In this document: piece by piece, positions 11,139 to 23,136 of the stretch
How the letters are laid out: the number at the start of each line of letters is the position of its first letter
How positions within the stretch are numbered: the first letter of the stretch is position 1
DNA from: Perkinsus marinus ATCC 50983
Lineage: Eukaryota; Perkinsozoa; Perkinsida; Perkinsidae
DNA length: 64,000 bases
NCBI RefSeq assembly: GCF_000006405.1
Contig: NW_003216689.1
Span: 73,414-137,413 of the forward strand
Direction: 5' to 3'
Notes under the pieces: generated by a model
What the model saw: only the letters and a program-made list of their open reading frames with translations
Databases searched by the model: none
Told to the model about the DNA's origin: nothing
Translations under genes and position numbers: made by a program

Positions 11139-12998
11139 GACGGACCCTTCAGCGACTGTTGGCAACGGTTGGTCACTCCAACACTGTAGCTATAATCGAT
11201 CATTCGGGCGAGCGAGATTTGCACAAACGAGCTTTTCGGTGTGACGGCAGCAGGATCGGTTAAGATTCGAGGTTTTGTCCAGACGAAGTTGAATACTGTC
11301 AAGTAACATGTTCAGGCTCCATCAGCCAATAATGGGACTCTGATCTCTCGAGCCTAGACAGGAATACATCAATCGCCTTCATCATTACTTATCAGTGCAG
11401 TGCGGCGGGGTAGCACCCCCGGAGTATAGATCGCAGTAGCTGAAGATCGGCCTTTTCCCTTGCCAAGTGACAACAGCACGTCGGTGGTGTGGTATAAAAT
11501 GAAAATTCGCTCCTATCCTCATCATTGTCTAATTCTAGACCCCCGCACTGTTTCAGAGGATCGTTCATCAATCTTTTATCCATACGATGACGACCACTTC
11601 TGGCTGATGGCTATTCTCATTGGCGTTGGCGTCGTTCTAGACGTGTGCTGTGGCATTATAATCCGATCACATGAAAACACAACAGAGGTTATTTCACACT
11701 TAATCCAAAACTGTCAATCATGTAGATGAGGAAAGCAAGAATGGCAATGAAGAAATAAATTTCCAACTCCCTCCGCCGCAGGCCGAATGGTCTCCTCTGT
11801 CTTCAACTATCCATGCCACTCTATAGTCTGGCGATCGCTGCTGCCATCTCACCCTGTCAGAAGACTCTGTTGAGTTCCAATGGACCAAGATCAGATATAG
11901 CATACTAACTTCAACAACTGGCCTGTGGGGATCAGAAAAATACGTAGTTGAGAAGCAATGCAGTTTATGGGACAGTCCGGACCACTTTACGATGCGTGCC
12001 CATGACATTCCTACACGTCATCTATTTACGCTTATTAATAGCTTCTCGGAATGGTAAGATACGCCAGCAGCAACGCGGATTTCATTACTCCCAAGGTAGC
12101 GGCAAGCCAAGGCCGCCAGGACCGCAGATAGAACCGCAAGAGAGGGAAGCGGTAATTCCTCGTCAACTATCGAACTAAAGGCAAGAATATTAACGTGGTG
12201 GTGTTTGAAGACATCGTGAGCATGCATATCACTTTTTCATATCATTTCTGAGTCTATCAATATGCTGTAGGCAGCTCCGATAAGCCTCACTGTAAGCCTG
12301 CATCGGCTCAATACTTATCTTATTATCATCACATGAGATATGCTTCTTCGAAGCTTGTGACTGATGAGCACCATACTTCTCTCGTAGACGTCTCGTATGA
12401 CGTTGACACCATTCCTGGGCATACTTATCGAGAGGCATTCGTCAAAGTACTGATACTGGAGATAGCCAAATAATGACGTCCCAGCCATTGGATTCACGTA
12501 CCTCCCAGACTACCCAACACCCTTCGTGGATAGTCGATTGGCACGAGAAAAGTAACACAGACACATAAACATATCATTCATCGATTTCTTTACGGTCCAT
12601 ATCGCGGTACCGCCAGAATCGGCCGCTGACGTTCACTTCGCTACGCCCACGACTGACTGCCAGTATGATACACGCCCCGTTCTGAATGCGAGAATTGGCT
12701 CACCATCATTCGGTCTCACGTGTGAACCTTAGGAGTTTCCACTTGGCCTCAGGTGAAGGAAACTTTCTCAGGGAATTGTTCGACATCGGCTTTGGGTCGT
12801 CCAGCCTCCCTAACCACGTAATGGTTCTTTCTTCTCAACACACGGCAGTAAACTCGACAGGCCCTTCACGTGAACATAACGCGGTACATGCAAAAACCGC
12901 ACCATTGAAAACGAACTCAAATCGTGACCTCTTCAGAAACGCTAATATGATCTCCTACGCGAGCTAACCGATTGACGGTATCGACTACCAAAAATAGA
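11139..12998. other. long stretch without a secure gene
   Basis: About 1.86 kb between the eL42 start and the carrier stop. Both strands carry open frames under 100 codons, including a + frame at 11460-11729 with a hydrophobic run (HFWLMAILIGVGVVLDVCCG) and - frames at 12018-12227 and 12229-12438. None shows a family motif or clear multi-exon continuity. A small lineage-specific gene is possible. No tRNA or rRNA seen. Confidence 0.4.
12229..12438 (-). CDS. small hypothetical ORF (69 aa)
   Basis: Starts MPLDKYAQEWCQRHTRRLRE and ends HIDRLRNDMKK. It is basic and helical with a few cysteines but no CX9C or zinc pattern. An acceptor-like TCTCCAG lies just upstream, so it may be the last exon of a longer gene. 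No family recognised. Confidence 0.3.
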   Translation of the reverse strand: MPLDKYAQEWCQRHTRRLREKYGAHQSQASKKHISCDDNKISIEPMQAYSEAYRSCLQHIDRLRNDMKK

Positions 12999-13959
12999 CT
13001 AATCCAGAGGACATCCCCACATGTGTTTGAAGCGTGGTACGAGTACTGCAAGGAAGGCTCCCGAACCGCCAAGATAACAAGACTTCACCAAGAAGCCTGA
13101 ATAGAGGCCTGCAATACCCCTCTTGGCTGCTATATCAGCCGCGGTTTTAAACATGTCGGTGACACCAGAGATAAAGTATCCAGGAGTGAGCGGGGGACGG
13201 ACTATCTCGGGATTGAAAGTCTCGGCTACTGCTTGTTTCTGGATGACTGTACGAACCACATCACACCAACAGTTCAAGGCCGTACCAAATACACCAGCAC
13301 AGAACCCGCTCGCCGTGTCCGACATTTTACCGCGACCAAGGACCTTATCAGTTTGTTCGCGGAATATATCCAATGAGAAAAAGTAGCCTCCCGTCCAAAG
13401 CATCTGACGAAGTTGCATACCCGTATAGCCGATATACAAGCCAACTGCTCCTCGCGTACGAACCAGATGCCTGAGGCCGATATTATCAACAGCATAATGC
13501 TAGAGTCGACGCCTACCTCATAGTATCAGCAGTGCCTTTGAACTTCCCTTCAGCATCCAACTGCTGAGCCAACTTGGCATTCTCGAATGGTGATATGGCA
13601 ATGACTTCGGGTATGGTAGCAAGCGAACCCGCTACACCCTTCGAGAACGGGGTACCGTCCTTCTGTTTGGCGTTGAAGACCCTCTGATGAAAAATTGGCT
13701 GCAGCCAGAACTTGATAACTCTGGAGAAGGTTGCACGCATCATCTCTGCACCCAACCCTTTTGAGACGAAGCCGGATGCGCCATGAGTCTGATAGAAGTT
13801 CTTAACCAAGGTCGACACGGACGAGCGTTGCCCCGAAGCTTGGGCCATCACCAAGGCCCGGACGATATCCACCGGGTACATCGCGAAGGCAGTCACGACC
13901 GCAGCCCCTGTAACTGGGGGTAAAGTGTCGAACGCCGACGGGATGGCTTTGGTCGGCAT
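12999..13959 (-). CDS. mitochondrial carrier family (SLC25) protein
   Basis: Inner-membrane metabolite carrier of two coding exons (13513-13959 and 12999 to about 13455). The signature Px[DE]xx[KR] is intact in repeat 1 (AMYPVDIVRALVMAQ), and degenerate in repeat 2 (AISPFENAKLAQQ) and repeat 3 (CWCDVVRTVIQ). Each repeat ends with an amphipathic turn such as GLYIGYTGMQLRQMLW and GLYSGFLVKSCYLGGSGAF. I choose the ATG at 13959 (MPTKAIPSAFD) because carriers start shortly before helix 1; an upstream open extension would add 24 residues. The replaced charged residues in repeats 2 and 3 resemble divergent carriers of the citrate/oxoacid group, but the substrate cannot be read from sequence. The single intron joins ADTM-R to HLVRTRGAVG. 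Confidence 0.85.
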
Positions 13960-14072
13960 GACAGGGAGTTCAGCTGAGAGACGACTGACTGTCAAGTAGG
14001 GATGGCTGACTAGGAGTATTACGCAACTCAAACAGTATTATCGATTGTTAAACAATTTGATACCAAATGTAT

Positions 14073-14255
14073 CTAAACTTCAGTAGCTTGGAGGAGCTCA
14101 GAAACACTCGGAGGAGGTGGAATGAACAAATCCAATGCACTGGGGTAAAGAGCATCCAACTTCTCCGCACGCTCCTTCCCAATACGTTCGACATATCTAA
14201 AACGACCACGATGGATCGCCTGTTGGTAGTCCCCATCATCATGAGTCTTACCCAT
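14073..14255 (-). CDS. small hypothetical protein or final exon (60 aa)
   Basis: Open frame MGKTHDDGDYQQAIHRGRF...RAEKLDALYPSALDLF ending in a proline run (IPPPPSVSELLQATEV). Its composition looks like real coding, while the overlapping + frames do not. An Arg/Lys/Glu-rich in-frame extension exists upstream, so the true start may be in another exon near 14300. No family recognised. Confidence 0.45.
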   Translation of the reverse strand: MGKTHDDGDYQQAIHRGRFRYVERIGKERAEKLDALYPSALDLFIPPPPSVSELLQATEV

Positions 14256-14443
14256 TCCACGCCCTCTCTCCTTCTCCTTCCCTCTTCTCCCACATCTTCA
14301 GTAAATCACAATACGATACCACAGCGCCGAACTCAGACAAGTCGCGCATCCTTATCAATTCATTCCCGACATGGCCCGTCGTCAATACCCTAAGAAAAGA
14401 TCGTTGCAGCTCGCGCTCGCCCATCTGATCGATTCGAAGTCGC

Positions 14444-15430
14444 CTACTCATCGACAGCCGCTTTGAACATCGCTTCCGCCATAACAGCATTGCCTTCGAC
14501 CTCGAAATTGACACCTTTCGCCACCAATGCTCGAGCAACATATCTGCACATAGCAGAAAGTCATCCACGGATATGCATTGGAGAGGACCACAATCTTGCG
14601 AATCTACGTCTTCTTCGAAATGCCTACGTCTTCTTGATCTCCTCGTTCGGGATTGCCTCGCACAATTTAAGTGCAGCATCATCCTTCTCCACGAGCTTCG
14701 TATGCGCATCTTTACATTGCTGTACCAGTGGTGCATCGAAACAACTGAACATGCAATAGTCTTGATCTTCCTAATACACCTACTCCGGGCATGAACAAGT
14801 TAGATATACTCAACCAACCCCTCTGCGTGCTGCATCTGATTACCGCTCGGTTACAAAGCGACGTTAATTACCGAAGACGAGTGAGAAAGAGGCATTCCAG
14901 GAGTAGACCACCTCTTACTGATCTTTCACCACCGCGCTGGCCGCAGGGATACCGTCCTTTAGCCCAATCTCTGTCTTGGAAGCAACAATGCCACGCAATG
15001 CTAACTGGGAGAAGGTCTCTCCGAGGGTATCGACACTATTGGCATTGGTGAAGGACTCTACAGCACTCGTAAGGTAACCATCATGCCTGGACGAGGAATG
15101 GCATCATCCAAAGAAGAGGTCTTACCATTGAGCTATTCCAGCCAACATGTCACACAGAGCTGTTTCTGTTACCATACGTGCTGGGCTAAACACATCATGA
15201 CCTAAAGATAACGACAACAGTTGCATTGCGAAATATACCATAGCTTGTTTGCTCCCGAGCTCACATCGTTGGATCAAAACTCCCGCTTGCTGCCACTTCT
15301 TAGCCTCTACCAACTTCAATGCTTCGTTGAACTCGGGCAACTGTCTTGCACTGGTCGAGAGAGAGCGGATTCCGGTAGGTACAATCGAACCCGCGCCCAA
15401 TCTTATGGGCATGCACAGTGACGACATCAT
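14444..15430 (-). CDS. probable mitochondrial TPR-like protein
   Basis: Start ATG at 15430 gives MSSLCMPIRLGAGSIVPTGI then RSLSTSARQLPEFNEALKLVE. The Arg/Ser-rich, acid-free N-terminus ending in RSLSTSA is a typical mitochondrial presequence. Following exons are helical repeats: KKWQQAGVLIQRCELGSKQAM, GYLTSAVESFTNANSVDTLGE, FSQLALRGIVASKTEIGL, CKDAHTKLVEKDDAALKLCE and YVARALVAKGVNFEVEGN, ending AAVDE at 14444. The pattern fits tetratricopeptide-like helices, but no orthologue is recognised. Four or more short introns are needed. The gene lies 155 bp downstream of the DDX42 stop on the same strand. Confidence 0.55.
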
Positions 15431-15585
15431 TATGAATGAAAATTTCACAACCACTGGGGAATTACGGCTCCAGCCACCTCCAATGCTAAACTCGACGCCT
15501 GTTCCGTTAGAGAAACAATTTCGCTCAGTCCCACTTGGATTTCCTATCGCGTTTATCTTTATGCTCTTCACGTCCACCATCGTCC

Positions 15586-18500
15586 CTACCTGACATCCAT
15601 ATGTTGTGGGCGGCCCGATACCGCAATAGAGATGTTACCTCTCTTTCCTAATGAAGGGAATTGAGCCAAGCCAACTGTACGGCTGGCCACATTGCGGTCA
15701 CCAAAAGCTCGCTTAACACCAGGTGCGTAAATGTCATCGTCATCGCAGGCTACATCAAACAAGAGATTTCCGCACACCAGCCACAACGAGATGTATTGCA
15801 AGCAAGACAACTATCAAACGCTTACCATTGAGGTCCACATCACCACCAATAACGACTGCCTTCTTAGCAGTATCTTCTTGCGAGTGCGAAGATATCTGCA
15901 GAGTCAACCTCACTACTCTCATGATTCCACGAGGCTATTCCTACGAATTTCTTTCCAACTCCCGAACTCATACTCGTTCCACGAGCTTCCGAATACCCTA
16001 GGCCATGTCGCTGTTGCGGACCCCCAGCCACGGCAGCTCTACGCAAACCCTTGGCAGCACTGTGACCAAGCTCTCGAGCGGCTGAGAGACATCTTTGAGT
16101 AGAAGTAGAGCTCTCTGCGATACTGGCCTACCAGCAAAGGGTGGGAACTCCAAAGCAAAATCCATAAGAGCTGAAGAAACAGCCTAAAAAGACATACTCA
16201 TACTTCCTATTGCCTTCCAAGTACTCACCTGCTTGGACTTCTCCATGAACTCAACTAACTCGGCTGCCATCTTAGCCGAATTATCCTTCCTCACCAACAG
16301 AGTTGTAGCATGGCCTGTATGACCAGCTCGTCCAGTTCTACCCAACCTGTGCGTGTGTGTGGTGAGGGTATCTACCCAAGATAAGCTCAAAATACACTCC
16401 CCCTACTCCTTACTTGACATATCATAACAGATAACCTCCTTCACAGCTGGTATATCCAGACCCCTACTAGCCACATCCGTCGCTACTAACACCTTCGTCT
16501 TACGGGACCGGAAGTCTGCCATTATCTAAAGCATAGCAGCCGATGACCAGCACTCGAGCATTGATCTCATCAAGACCAGGACGGGAAGATCCCCAGCGCT
16601 TCAAATCCCGAGTTCCCTATGCGCATGGTAAACCGTATAATTTCCAGATAAGAAATCATCTCTTTTATTTTCTACTGCCCAAACCAAGTTCGCTACTTTC
16701 ATCCTGTCGTTCTGATCAGAGTCGCCGTGTAACGCTTCGCAAGGTAGCGACATGAACTCTCGTATGGCCACTGCCAGCTCGGACGCGCCAGACTTTTGAT
16801 TCACGAATATCAACACTTGCCCATCCTGAATGGCAACCGAGTTGCACGCACGCACAAATAACCACACCTACCTCCTCCTGGGCATCATCCAGAATGTGCG
16901 GCAGATTCTCCGAGAGCCAGTTGAATTTGTCGTCCTTTTCCTCGACCACCACCACATCCTGCGTGACGGCTTGGGCTGCACCACCCGTGGTAGCACTAGC
17001 TCCGACGAACAACCTCACAGGGTCTCTGAGAAGAGGGGTGTCACCTCAACCCACATGCACGTTGGTTGGATAACCTACTGCATGATGTATCTAGCGAGGC
17101 GTTCAATCTTGGGTGGCATGGTCGCCGAGAATAACATAGTCTGCCGATCAGGCCGAACCCTCTGCACTAGACTGCGGACCTCGAATGAATCGAAACATGC
17201 CATTCGCGAATCGCTTCGCTCCGCCCTACCTGGTTCTCGAATCCCATATTAAGCATCCTGTCCGCCTCATCTAGAACAACCCACGCTGTATCCCCAGTGA
17301 GCGACATGCCATGCTCTTTGACCATGTCAATGCATCTGATGAGGAGCAACTATCCAACATGATGTTGTGAAGGAATGCTTCCAATCACCTTCCCGGATTC
17401 CCCACAACGATATCGCAAGTGCCCTTCCTGAGGTCTTTGAATTGTTCATACTTCGATAGACCTCCAGCAAGGGTAGTGCCTTATTGAACACACATGTAAG
17501 ATACCATTGTGCGGAGCTGTCCCCTTTTGTGTCATCACTTGTGATTCCGATATACTTCCCCAACTTGTAGATGGTCTTCTCTATCTGCACTGCCAGCTCC
17601 CGAGTCGGACACAAAACCTGCCAGTGGTAACCGCTGAAAGGTCAACGCCCATCGTATTAGTCCTACCAATGCGAACGGGCACGCCGGATGGTCTTTGGTG
17701 GGGGCCGGTCTATCAGCCAGATCGGCATGTTCTTTGTGATAGATGATATGCATGATTAAAGGCATCAAGTAGGCGAGAGTCTTCCCGCTGCCTAAATAGC
17801 ATCACAAGAGTTACAGCAGAGAGGTTCGAACTCACGACCTCTCACTGAATAGCACATAACTTAACCACTACACTAACTCACCCGTGTCTGCAATAGCCAA
17901 CACATCTCTACCTGACAATGCTGCCGGAATAGCCACACATTGGATGGGCGTAGGTTTCTAAAGGAGAAATTGTCACACTTTAAGTGTGGCATGAATATGA
18001 TCGCCCATACTCACTTCGAACTTAGCGTGCTTAAGCGCTTCCTTCACAGCCAATGGTGGACAGCATTGCTCAAAGGTAGCCACCGCTCTAGGCACCTATA
18101 AGGCAGGTAAGGCAGCGCTCACTGCAGAGGTATTATTACAGCTCGACCCGTTGCTGATATGAACTTCTCCTTATTGAAGGCTCTCACTTCCGCCTCCGTC
18201 ATTTTGGTCACCTCCGGATGCGGCTTGTAGGGCCATCTGACGATGATAGTCCAGAAAGCTATGACTAGCAGCACTACTGACCTGTATACGATGGGATACT
18301 CATTGCCTTCATGCTCTACTGGTGGTAATGCGTCTACTGCCTTCTTCCGACGATCCAGGACCTCATCCTCTGGCAGCACTCCCGTGTCGGCATCATCCTC
18401 ATCCGAACCTCCCGTGTTGCCCAAACTCATGCCGGCTTCCTACCACAAGTGAGGCATCAGCCCTAGCCATATACACCGTCACTGCGCCATAAAATCCAAC

Positions 18501-18933
18501 AGCATGAGCCAGGCCTGCCTCCGCAGTACCTTCTTCCGCCTCTCGAATGCCTCCACCGCAGTCTCCTCGTCATCATCACCCATGATCTCCTCGTCATTTC
18601 CATACGATACACGCCGTTGCTGAATCCAAGCAATGACGAGCCATTGTAGTAGCCAAATAGCTACATTGTCGGTAGCCGCCTTGTCTCTCGCAATCTCAGT
18701 CTCGATGCCAGCCATGAAGGCATCCAAGGGGTCAACCTCCGTTGTTGTTGCTCCAGACTGTTGCTGTTCTGTTGTGGCTCCTAATACTAATAGGAACGAT
18801 AAGAATAATATCCCTCCCTTGGGGAATCACCATTGTCAGCTGGAGAGCTCTGTTGTCCTCCCTCATCATCAATCTCATCAAAGATATTCTTAGTCGGAGC
18901 CGGTCGGCCAACTGCCGTCTTCTTAAAGAACAT
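15586..18933 (-). CDS. DDX42: DEAD-box RNA helicase, DDX42-like
   Basis: ATP-dependent RNA helicase of the U2 snRNP/splicing group. Exons read in order: an N-terminal [17 protein letters not shown] block (shared by DDX42, DDX46 and Prp5), [31 protein letters not shown] motif [11 protein letters not shown], Walker [38 protein letters not shown] (the DEAD box), [15 protein letters not shown], then helicase [43 protein letters not shown] and [13 protein letters not shown]-terminal exons are Ala/Gly/Arg-rich ([20 protein letters not shown]). All catalytic motifs are intact. More than ten short introns interrupt it; one splits the Walker A codon and is a tRNA-like element (17792-17881). The start is ATG at 18933 ([16 protein letters not shown]). 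The choice of DDX42 over DDX46 rests on the linker VEHEGNEYP and is good but not certain. Confidence 0.88.
17792..17881 (-). repeat. 90-nt intron that is a near full-length tRNA-like sequence
   Basis: Splits the DDX42 Walker A exon (DTG|SGKT). After the donor GTGAG it reads TTAGTGTAGTGGTTAAG (A-box and D-loop as in tRNA-Val), an anticodon-like region, AGGTC variable loop, then GAGTTCGAACCTC (B-box). GAGTTA near the 5' end pairs with TAACTC 3' of the T-arm. The internal stems are too damaged for a working tRNA. It ends GCTATTTAG. Confidence 0.8.
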
Positions 18934-19039
18934 CAGAAGAGACCAACTAGGAAGAGAGGGAACCACAATAAGGTACACACAATTGCTCAACTAGGAACAG
19001 ATATATGAGAAATATCCATACTGCGCGAAGATACGTCGT

Positions 19040-20181
19040 CTAGTTCAAGCTCATAATAGATACGTCGTCATCATCATCTTCGTCATCATCATCCTCGTCA
19101 GCTTCCGTATCCTGAGAAATGACATCCCACTGATAGTGATCCCTATACCTCTTATTACCACAATTGGTGGCTCCACTTTGCTTTTGCGAACATCACTTGG
19201 AATACCACACCTCGGTGAATCCACCTCCATTGAAGAACTCCTCCCCTGGGGATGGCTAACGACCTGATCACCTATCACTCGGGCCCATGAGTGAGAGCAG
19301 CCTCCTCACCAGCTCCGACTCTCTAACCGCTACCTCCTCCATCTTCACCACGTTCCTGAAATATCCCAGCATCAACCTCTAACACTCACCTCAAAGTAGC
19401 ATTACCTTTCGGGCACAACATAATTGCCAATAAGATCAACCCTAGCAAGGACAGCCTTACTGCCGCTATCTTGTCTGATCTCTGCTGTTAACGCCCGAAC
19501 CGTTGGACCCTCATTGAGCACTCTCTGTAAAGTCTTACGATGATTATCACTCACGATGTGCTCAGCGAACATGCCTATCTTATCGCACATTGTTTGACAC
19601 AGTGGACACCAGATGGGTCTAATACTGCCAAACCCGACAGTAGCCGCCAGGATGTCGGCTTCGATCGCATTCCTCCATCCTCCTATCTCGGCATTCCGTA
19701 CAGTGGAGAAGACCCTCCTCTCCCTACGCTCAAGCTCCGGCCTCACCCGCCTTGGAATTGTTCTCGTTGATCCCACCCCCAAGTAGCCACCAACTTTCGG
19801 ATCCCTCCTCGCCTTCAGCGCTGTATCCACACAATTGGTGACAGTAAGACCAGAAGCAAGATACACCAAGATGGTAGTGAGAGCATCTCTCTCGATAGGG
19901 CCTTCCCATTTGTCTGCTGTCACCTTCAGTGAAGCCACTTTTTGATAATTCCCTTCTTCCGGTACAGCCAAAATGCCCAATATTCCCCGACACTCTCCTG
20001 AGGCCTTCCACAACAGCATCGGCCCATCAACTGCAGATTGGAAAAAGCCTTCGTCAGTCAGTGCCGTCAGAAACATATGTACAGCAGATAGAGATACCCG
20101 AGTTAAAGCAATGGAGGTCGGATGATACGAGGCGATAGAGGGAGAAGAAGTAGTAGTAGTGCTACTGCCACGTCGAAGCAT
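19040..20181 (-). CDS. zinc-finger (U1-like C2H2) protein with acidic C-terminus
   Basis: Start ATG at 20181 (MLRRGSSTTTTSSPSI); the open frame upstream has no other ATG. The central part contains one finger, WCPLCQTMCDKIGMFAEHIV followed by SDNHRKTL, the CxxC...H(x5)H spacing of U1-type/matrin fingers that bind RNA or protein. After one or more introns the protein continues VVKMEEVAVRESELVRRLLS and ends in an Asp/Glu run before VSIMSLN. The first 250 residues include GECRGILGILAVPEEGNYQ and are otherwise unrecognised. It lies between DDX42 and RBBP6, both RNA-processing genes, which makes an RNA-related role plausible but unproven. Confidence 0.55.
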
Positions 20182-20268
20182 TGTAAAGATAAACCATACT
20201 ACAGTAATGATCGACACTCAGGAAAGCCCCTCATCTTAATCCAACCAAACCCCGTAGTATGCCACCAT

Positions 20269-22514
20269 TCAAGTAACGCTGTGTGCGACGACATCATCAA
20301 CAGAGGTTGAAGTCGGGCTCGTCTCTGAAGGCGTCGATTCCGCCTTGCCCTTCTCAACTGCCTCCTTCCACCTTGCGAATTGCTGTACCGATAAGACTTT
20401 TGGGAAGGTTACCAGACATCCAGACACAGCACATGGTGCTGCATGATGACCTCTACGATGATGACCCGCCTGATCAAGGAGGAGTGTGGAGGTGACATGA
20501 CTAGGAAGATCATTTCAAGTCGATACATAATAATACACCCATAACATGGGAGACGTGAGATGACCCGAATGTTATGAAGCCTGACTACTATCCCCTACTA
20601 TTCCCTACTACCATCATCTTTTGTTCAACTGTTCGCCAATGGCCATCATCATCCTCATCCTTCAACTCCTCCTTCTTCTCTCTCTTTATTCTCTCCTTCT
20701 TTATTAGGTCCACTGTCGGCCGATACTTCCTCGCCTTCCTGAAGAATACCAAATAGAAGACAACCCGGAAAATTCAGATGAGCTGACGAGGAAGCTCCTG
20801 CCACACTCGCAGAGATCCCTACCCTCATGCTTTATATAAGGACCCCCCCATACTACTTAGCCAGTGCCTCCTCATCATCCAGGTCTACAATAGTACCATC
20901 GTCTTCATCGTCTGTAATGTCGATGATGTCTTCTTCCTCCTCTAAACCTCTCTTCTTGGCCTTGCCTCGGCCCTCCTCCTCTTCCATCATCTCCCTGACA
21001 GTCTCCTCCTTCTTCTCCTGACAGTACAGCCACCTCTCCTACCCCACATGGACGCCCCCTCCGAACCTCAGCTTTATCGAGTAGACCCTCAGGGTACTTG
21101 AATCCACACGTCTCCTTCTTGAAGTCATATGATGCATATGAATGCAGCACACTCGCCAGCTGAGCTGCCACCTGACCACCACACGATGTGGATCATAATT
21201 TCGTGGCGCGCGACTGCAATATCAGGCCGAGGCAGCATAGACAGGCACCCCTTGGCGATATTACAATCTTATGTTCCACAGGTTTCCTATCTCCTTCTGC
21301 ATCCCCATACTGAGTAAGTCTACATGCCTCCACCATGTTGAGTGGACACGTGTCAGTTAGACAGCATTTACACACAGTACCAGCACAACAGGGCAATAGC
21401 AGAGGGGTATGCTCAGGGGCCTAGAGATGAAGTGACGAACAATAACACTTCGATAAAAAATCTGGCCAGTATTTCAATAAGAGAAAACCAACCCTGTAAA
21501 GAATTCAACGGCATTTCGAGCTCCTCCCCTTCCTCTTAGTCGACAGTCATGTCCATAACCCCACTGAACCCCATTACCAGCATTAGATTGTTGCATATCG
21601 GACATATACAGGTCTCTGGTACCTTCGCTATCCTCTTACTCGGGGCAGCACTGGAGTCTGATAACTATCTCTTGCTGTATGGAATCCCTCTATTCACTAC
21701 CTGCTGGTGACGAGTCTCTCTCTTCCTCTTCTGCAGTCTTCTTAAAGTACCGTGCATGCTCTACTACTATATTGCCCTTCACTCTAACACCACGACTCTG
21801 CCTCTGAGCACAACCGAATGAGACAATACCATCACTCTCCAAGAAACATGTGCTTCCCTCGCTGTCTACAGTATGGCAACACGAACTCATTTTAATGCAC
21901 TCCCCAAATTCGAGTCCCCAGCTCACTCCAACACTTGGTTTCCGTGTCACCAGCAATGTTGCATTTCCAGGTATAAGCTCTCCATCGTAGTCATACAGTT
22001 TACCAGGCTCTCCTACACATAACCAACATGAGCTCCCTCACGCCTCCTCCTCCTCATCATCCAGTACCCGAGGCTGCATTCTCTGTCGTCGACTGATCCA
22101 TCTCATAGAGCTGTAAGTCACGGGCATCACATTCCTTCTTCTCAGCAATGAGTAACTATCAGCAAAAGAGCATACACGAGTCCATTTCTAGTACGGTCTG
22201 CAGGAATGTCACCACCGCTACTACAATCATCACTGCTCAGGTCAACAAAACCCTAGCGTTCGATAATAATATTCGACACTAGCTCTAGCGAGGCAGACAG
22301 AAAAACTAGCGGCCGCCACACACAGCTCAGAAGAGACCGACTACATTCCAGGATTCATGTCCAGAAGAGATTCTTTCGTTATTACCTTCAATTCTCCCAC
22401 CGCAATATCGGCAGCATTGAAAGCTATCTTGTCCAGAGTATTCTGATGCTTGAACTTGAAATACACGACATTCTGTAGCCGACCCTGGGACGCCAACTCC
22501 GCCTCGGAGGCCAT
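20269..22514 (-). CDS. RBBP6/Mpe1-like protein (DWNN plus RING)
   Basis: Component of the mRNA cleavage and polyadenylation machinery with E3 ligase potential. Start ATG at 22514. Residues 10-45 are a DWNN ubiquitin-like domain: NVVYFKFKHQNTLDKIAFN, then ARDLQLYEMDQSTTE and YDGELIPGNATLLVTRKPS (the LIPxNSSVxVRR end of DWNN). The RING follows: ETCICPICNNLML and, after an intron, PCCAGTVCKCCLTDTCP, matching the CPICxxLM...PCCGxxYC form of RBBP6. The CCHC knuckle normally between them is not clearly seen; a cysteine pair at CIKMSSCCHTVDSEGSTC may be a diverged version. The C-terminal exons are charged (EEEEDIIDITDDEDD; LIKKERIKREKKEELKDE). Ends at 20269 after SVDDVVAHSVT. Family firm, exon map partial. 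Confidence 0.82.
21197..21213 (+). repeat. 17-mer element, antisense copy near an RBBP6 exon
   Basis: Exact AATTTCGTGGCGCGCGA. It lies in what appears to be an intron of the - strand RBBP6 gene, upstream of the exon starting VAAQLASVLHSYASYDF. Identical to copies at 42919 and 58484. Confidence 0.7.
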
Positions 22515-22619
22515 CACAGGCTAGAAGAACAACAATGGAAAAACTCCATACAACGAGTATTGACCTCACGCTGAACACAACTTTAGGAGGAGGGGGAAGA
22601 GAAACTGTTAACACGAAAC

Positions 22620-22990
22620 TCATTGGGAGATATCCTTCTTCAAGCCCTCAATCTTCACTGCGTCCTTCCCTGGGATCATCACCATGCCAATACTACGAGT
22701 GGACGACGACTCTGAACAGAACAAGCTCACTCAGACGACTCACTCAGACCAATCGTGAGAGGCGTCACTGAGCCACGAAATTCCACCGTCCATACAACAG
22801 CAACAATCTAGTATCTACCTTCGTTTCCCTTCCTCCTTTCTACAGCGTTCCGTAATACTATGTTCTTCTTGTCGTCTATACAGTAGAGACGTCCGGTGAT
22901 CTCACGACCATCAGTGAGTGTAATTCGGAGGGGCTTGTGAAGAAGAGATGAGAGAAGGTCCGTAGTACTAGCAGGAGTGGAGGACGACAT
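22620..22990 (-). CDS. NAA38: Lsm-fold protein, NAA38-like auxiliary subunit of NatC
   Basis: Two exons (22819-22990 and 22620-22711) with a 107-nt intron, giving 87 aa. The Sm1 motif is LLHKPLRITLTDGREITGRL with YCIDDKKNIVLRNA; Sm2 is RSIGMVMIPGKDAVKIEG. The D-K-N and IPG features and the TRSIGMVMIPG form match NAA38/LSMD1 better than canonical Lsm1-8, whose Sm2 is typically RGD/RGN. The predicted role is a non-catalytic subunit of the N-terminal acetyltransferase NatC, or otherwise a divergent Lsm RNA-binding protein. Start ATG at 22990 (MSSSTPASTTDLLSSLL). The intron holds the AATTTCGTGGC element (22765-22782). Confidence 0.85.
22765..22782 (-). repeat. diverged copy of the AATTTCGTGGCGCG element in the NAA38 intron
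   Basis: Sense copy AATTTCGTGGCTCAGTGA, followed by CG as in the copies at 42004 and 42284 (which end GTGACG). Confidence 0.6.
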
Positions 22991-23136
22991 TTATCACTGG
23001 ACAACTAAGAAACGGGAGGGGGGAGTTACCACACAGATACCAGTATCCACCCTTTGTGTATATCATCCACGAGGCCCCCTGTAGGGTATCCAACGCATAC
23101 AGCATAGTGAATCGAATTGGAACATAACTGAGGAAA

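Noticed and set aside
12686-12967. 93-codon + strand ORF
   Set aside because: No motif, no neighbouring + strand gene, and composition not clearly coding.
16560-16640. tRNA-like GCTTCAAATCCCGAGTTCCC in a long DDX42 intron
   Set aside because: Only the 3' half resembles a T-arm and the 5' stem strand does not pair; kept out of the counted set though it may be a decayed member.
17792-17881. Functional tRNA gene
   Set aside because: Anticodon and acceptor stems do not pair properly, and the stretch is bounded by exact splice sites in a helicase codon.
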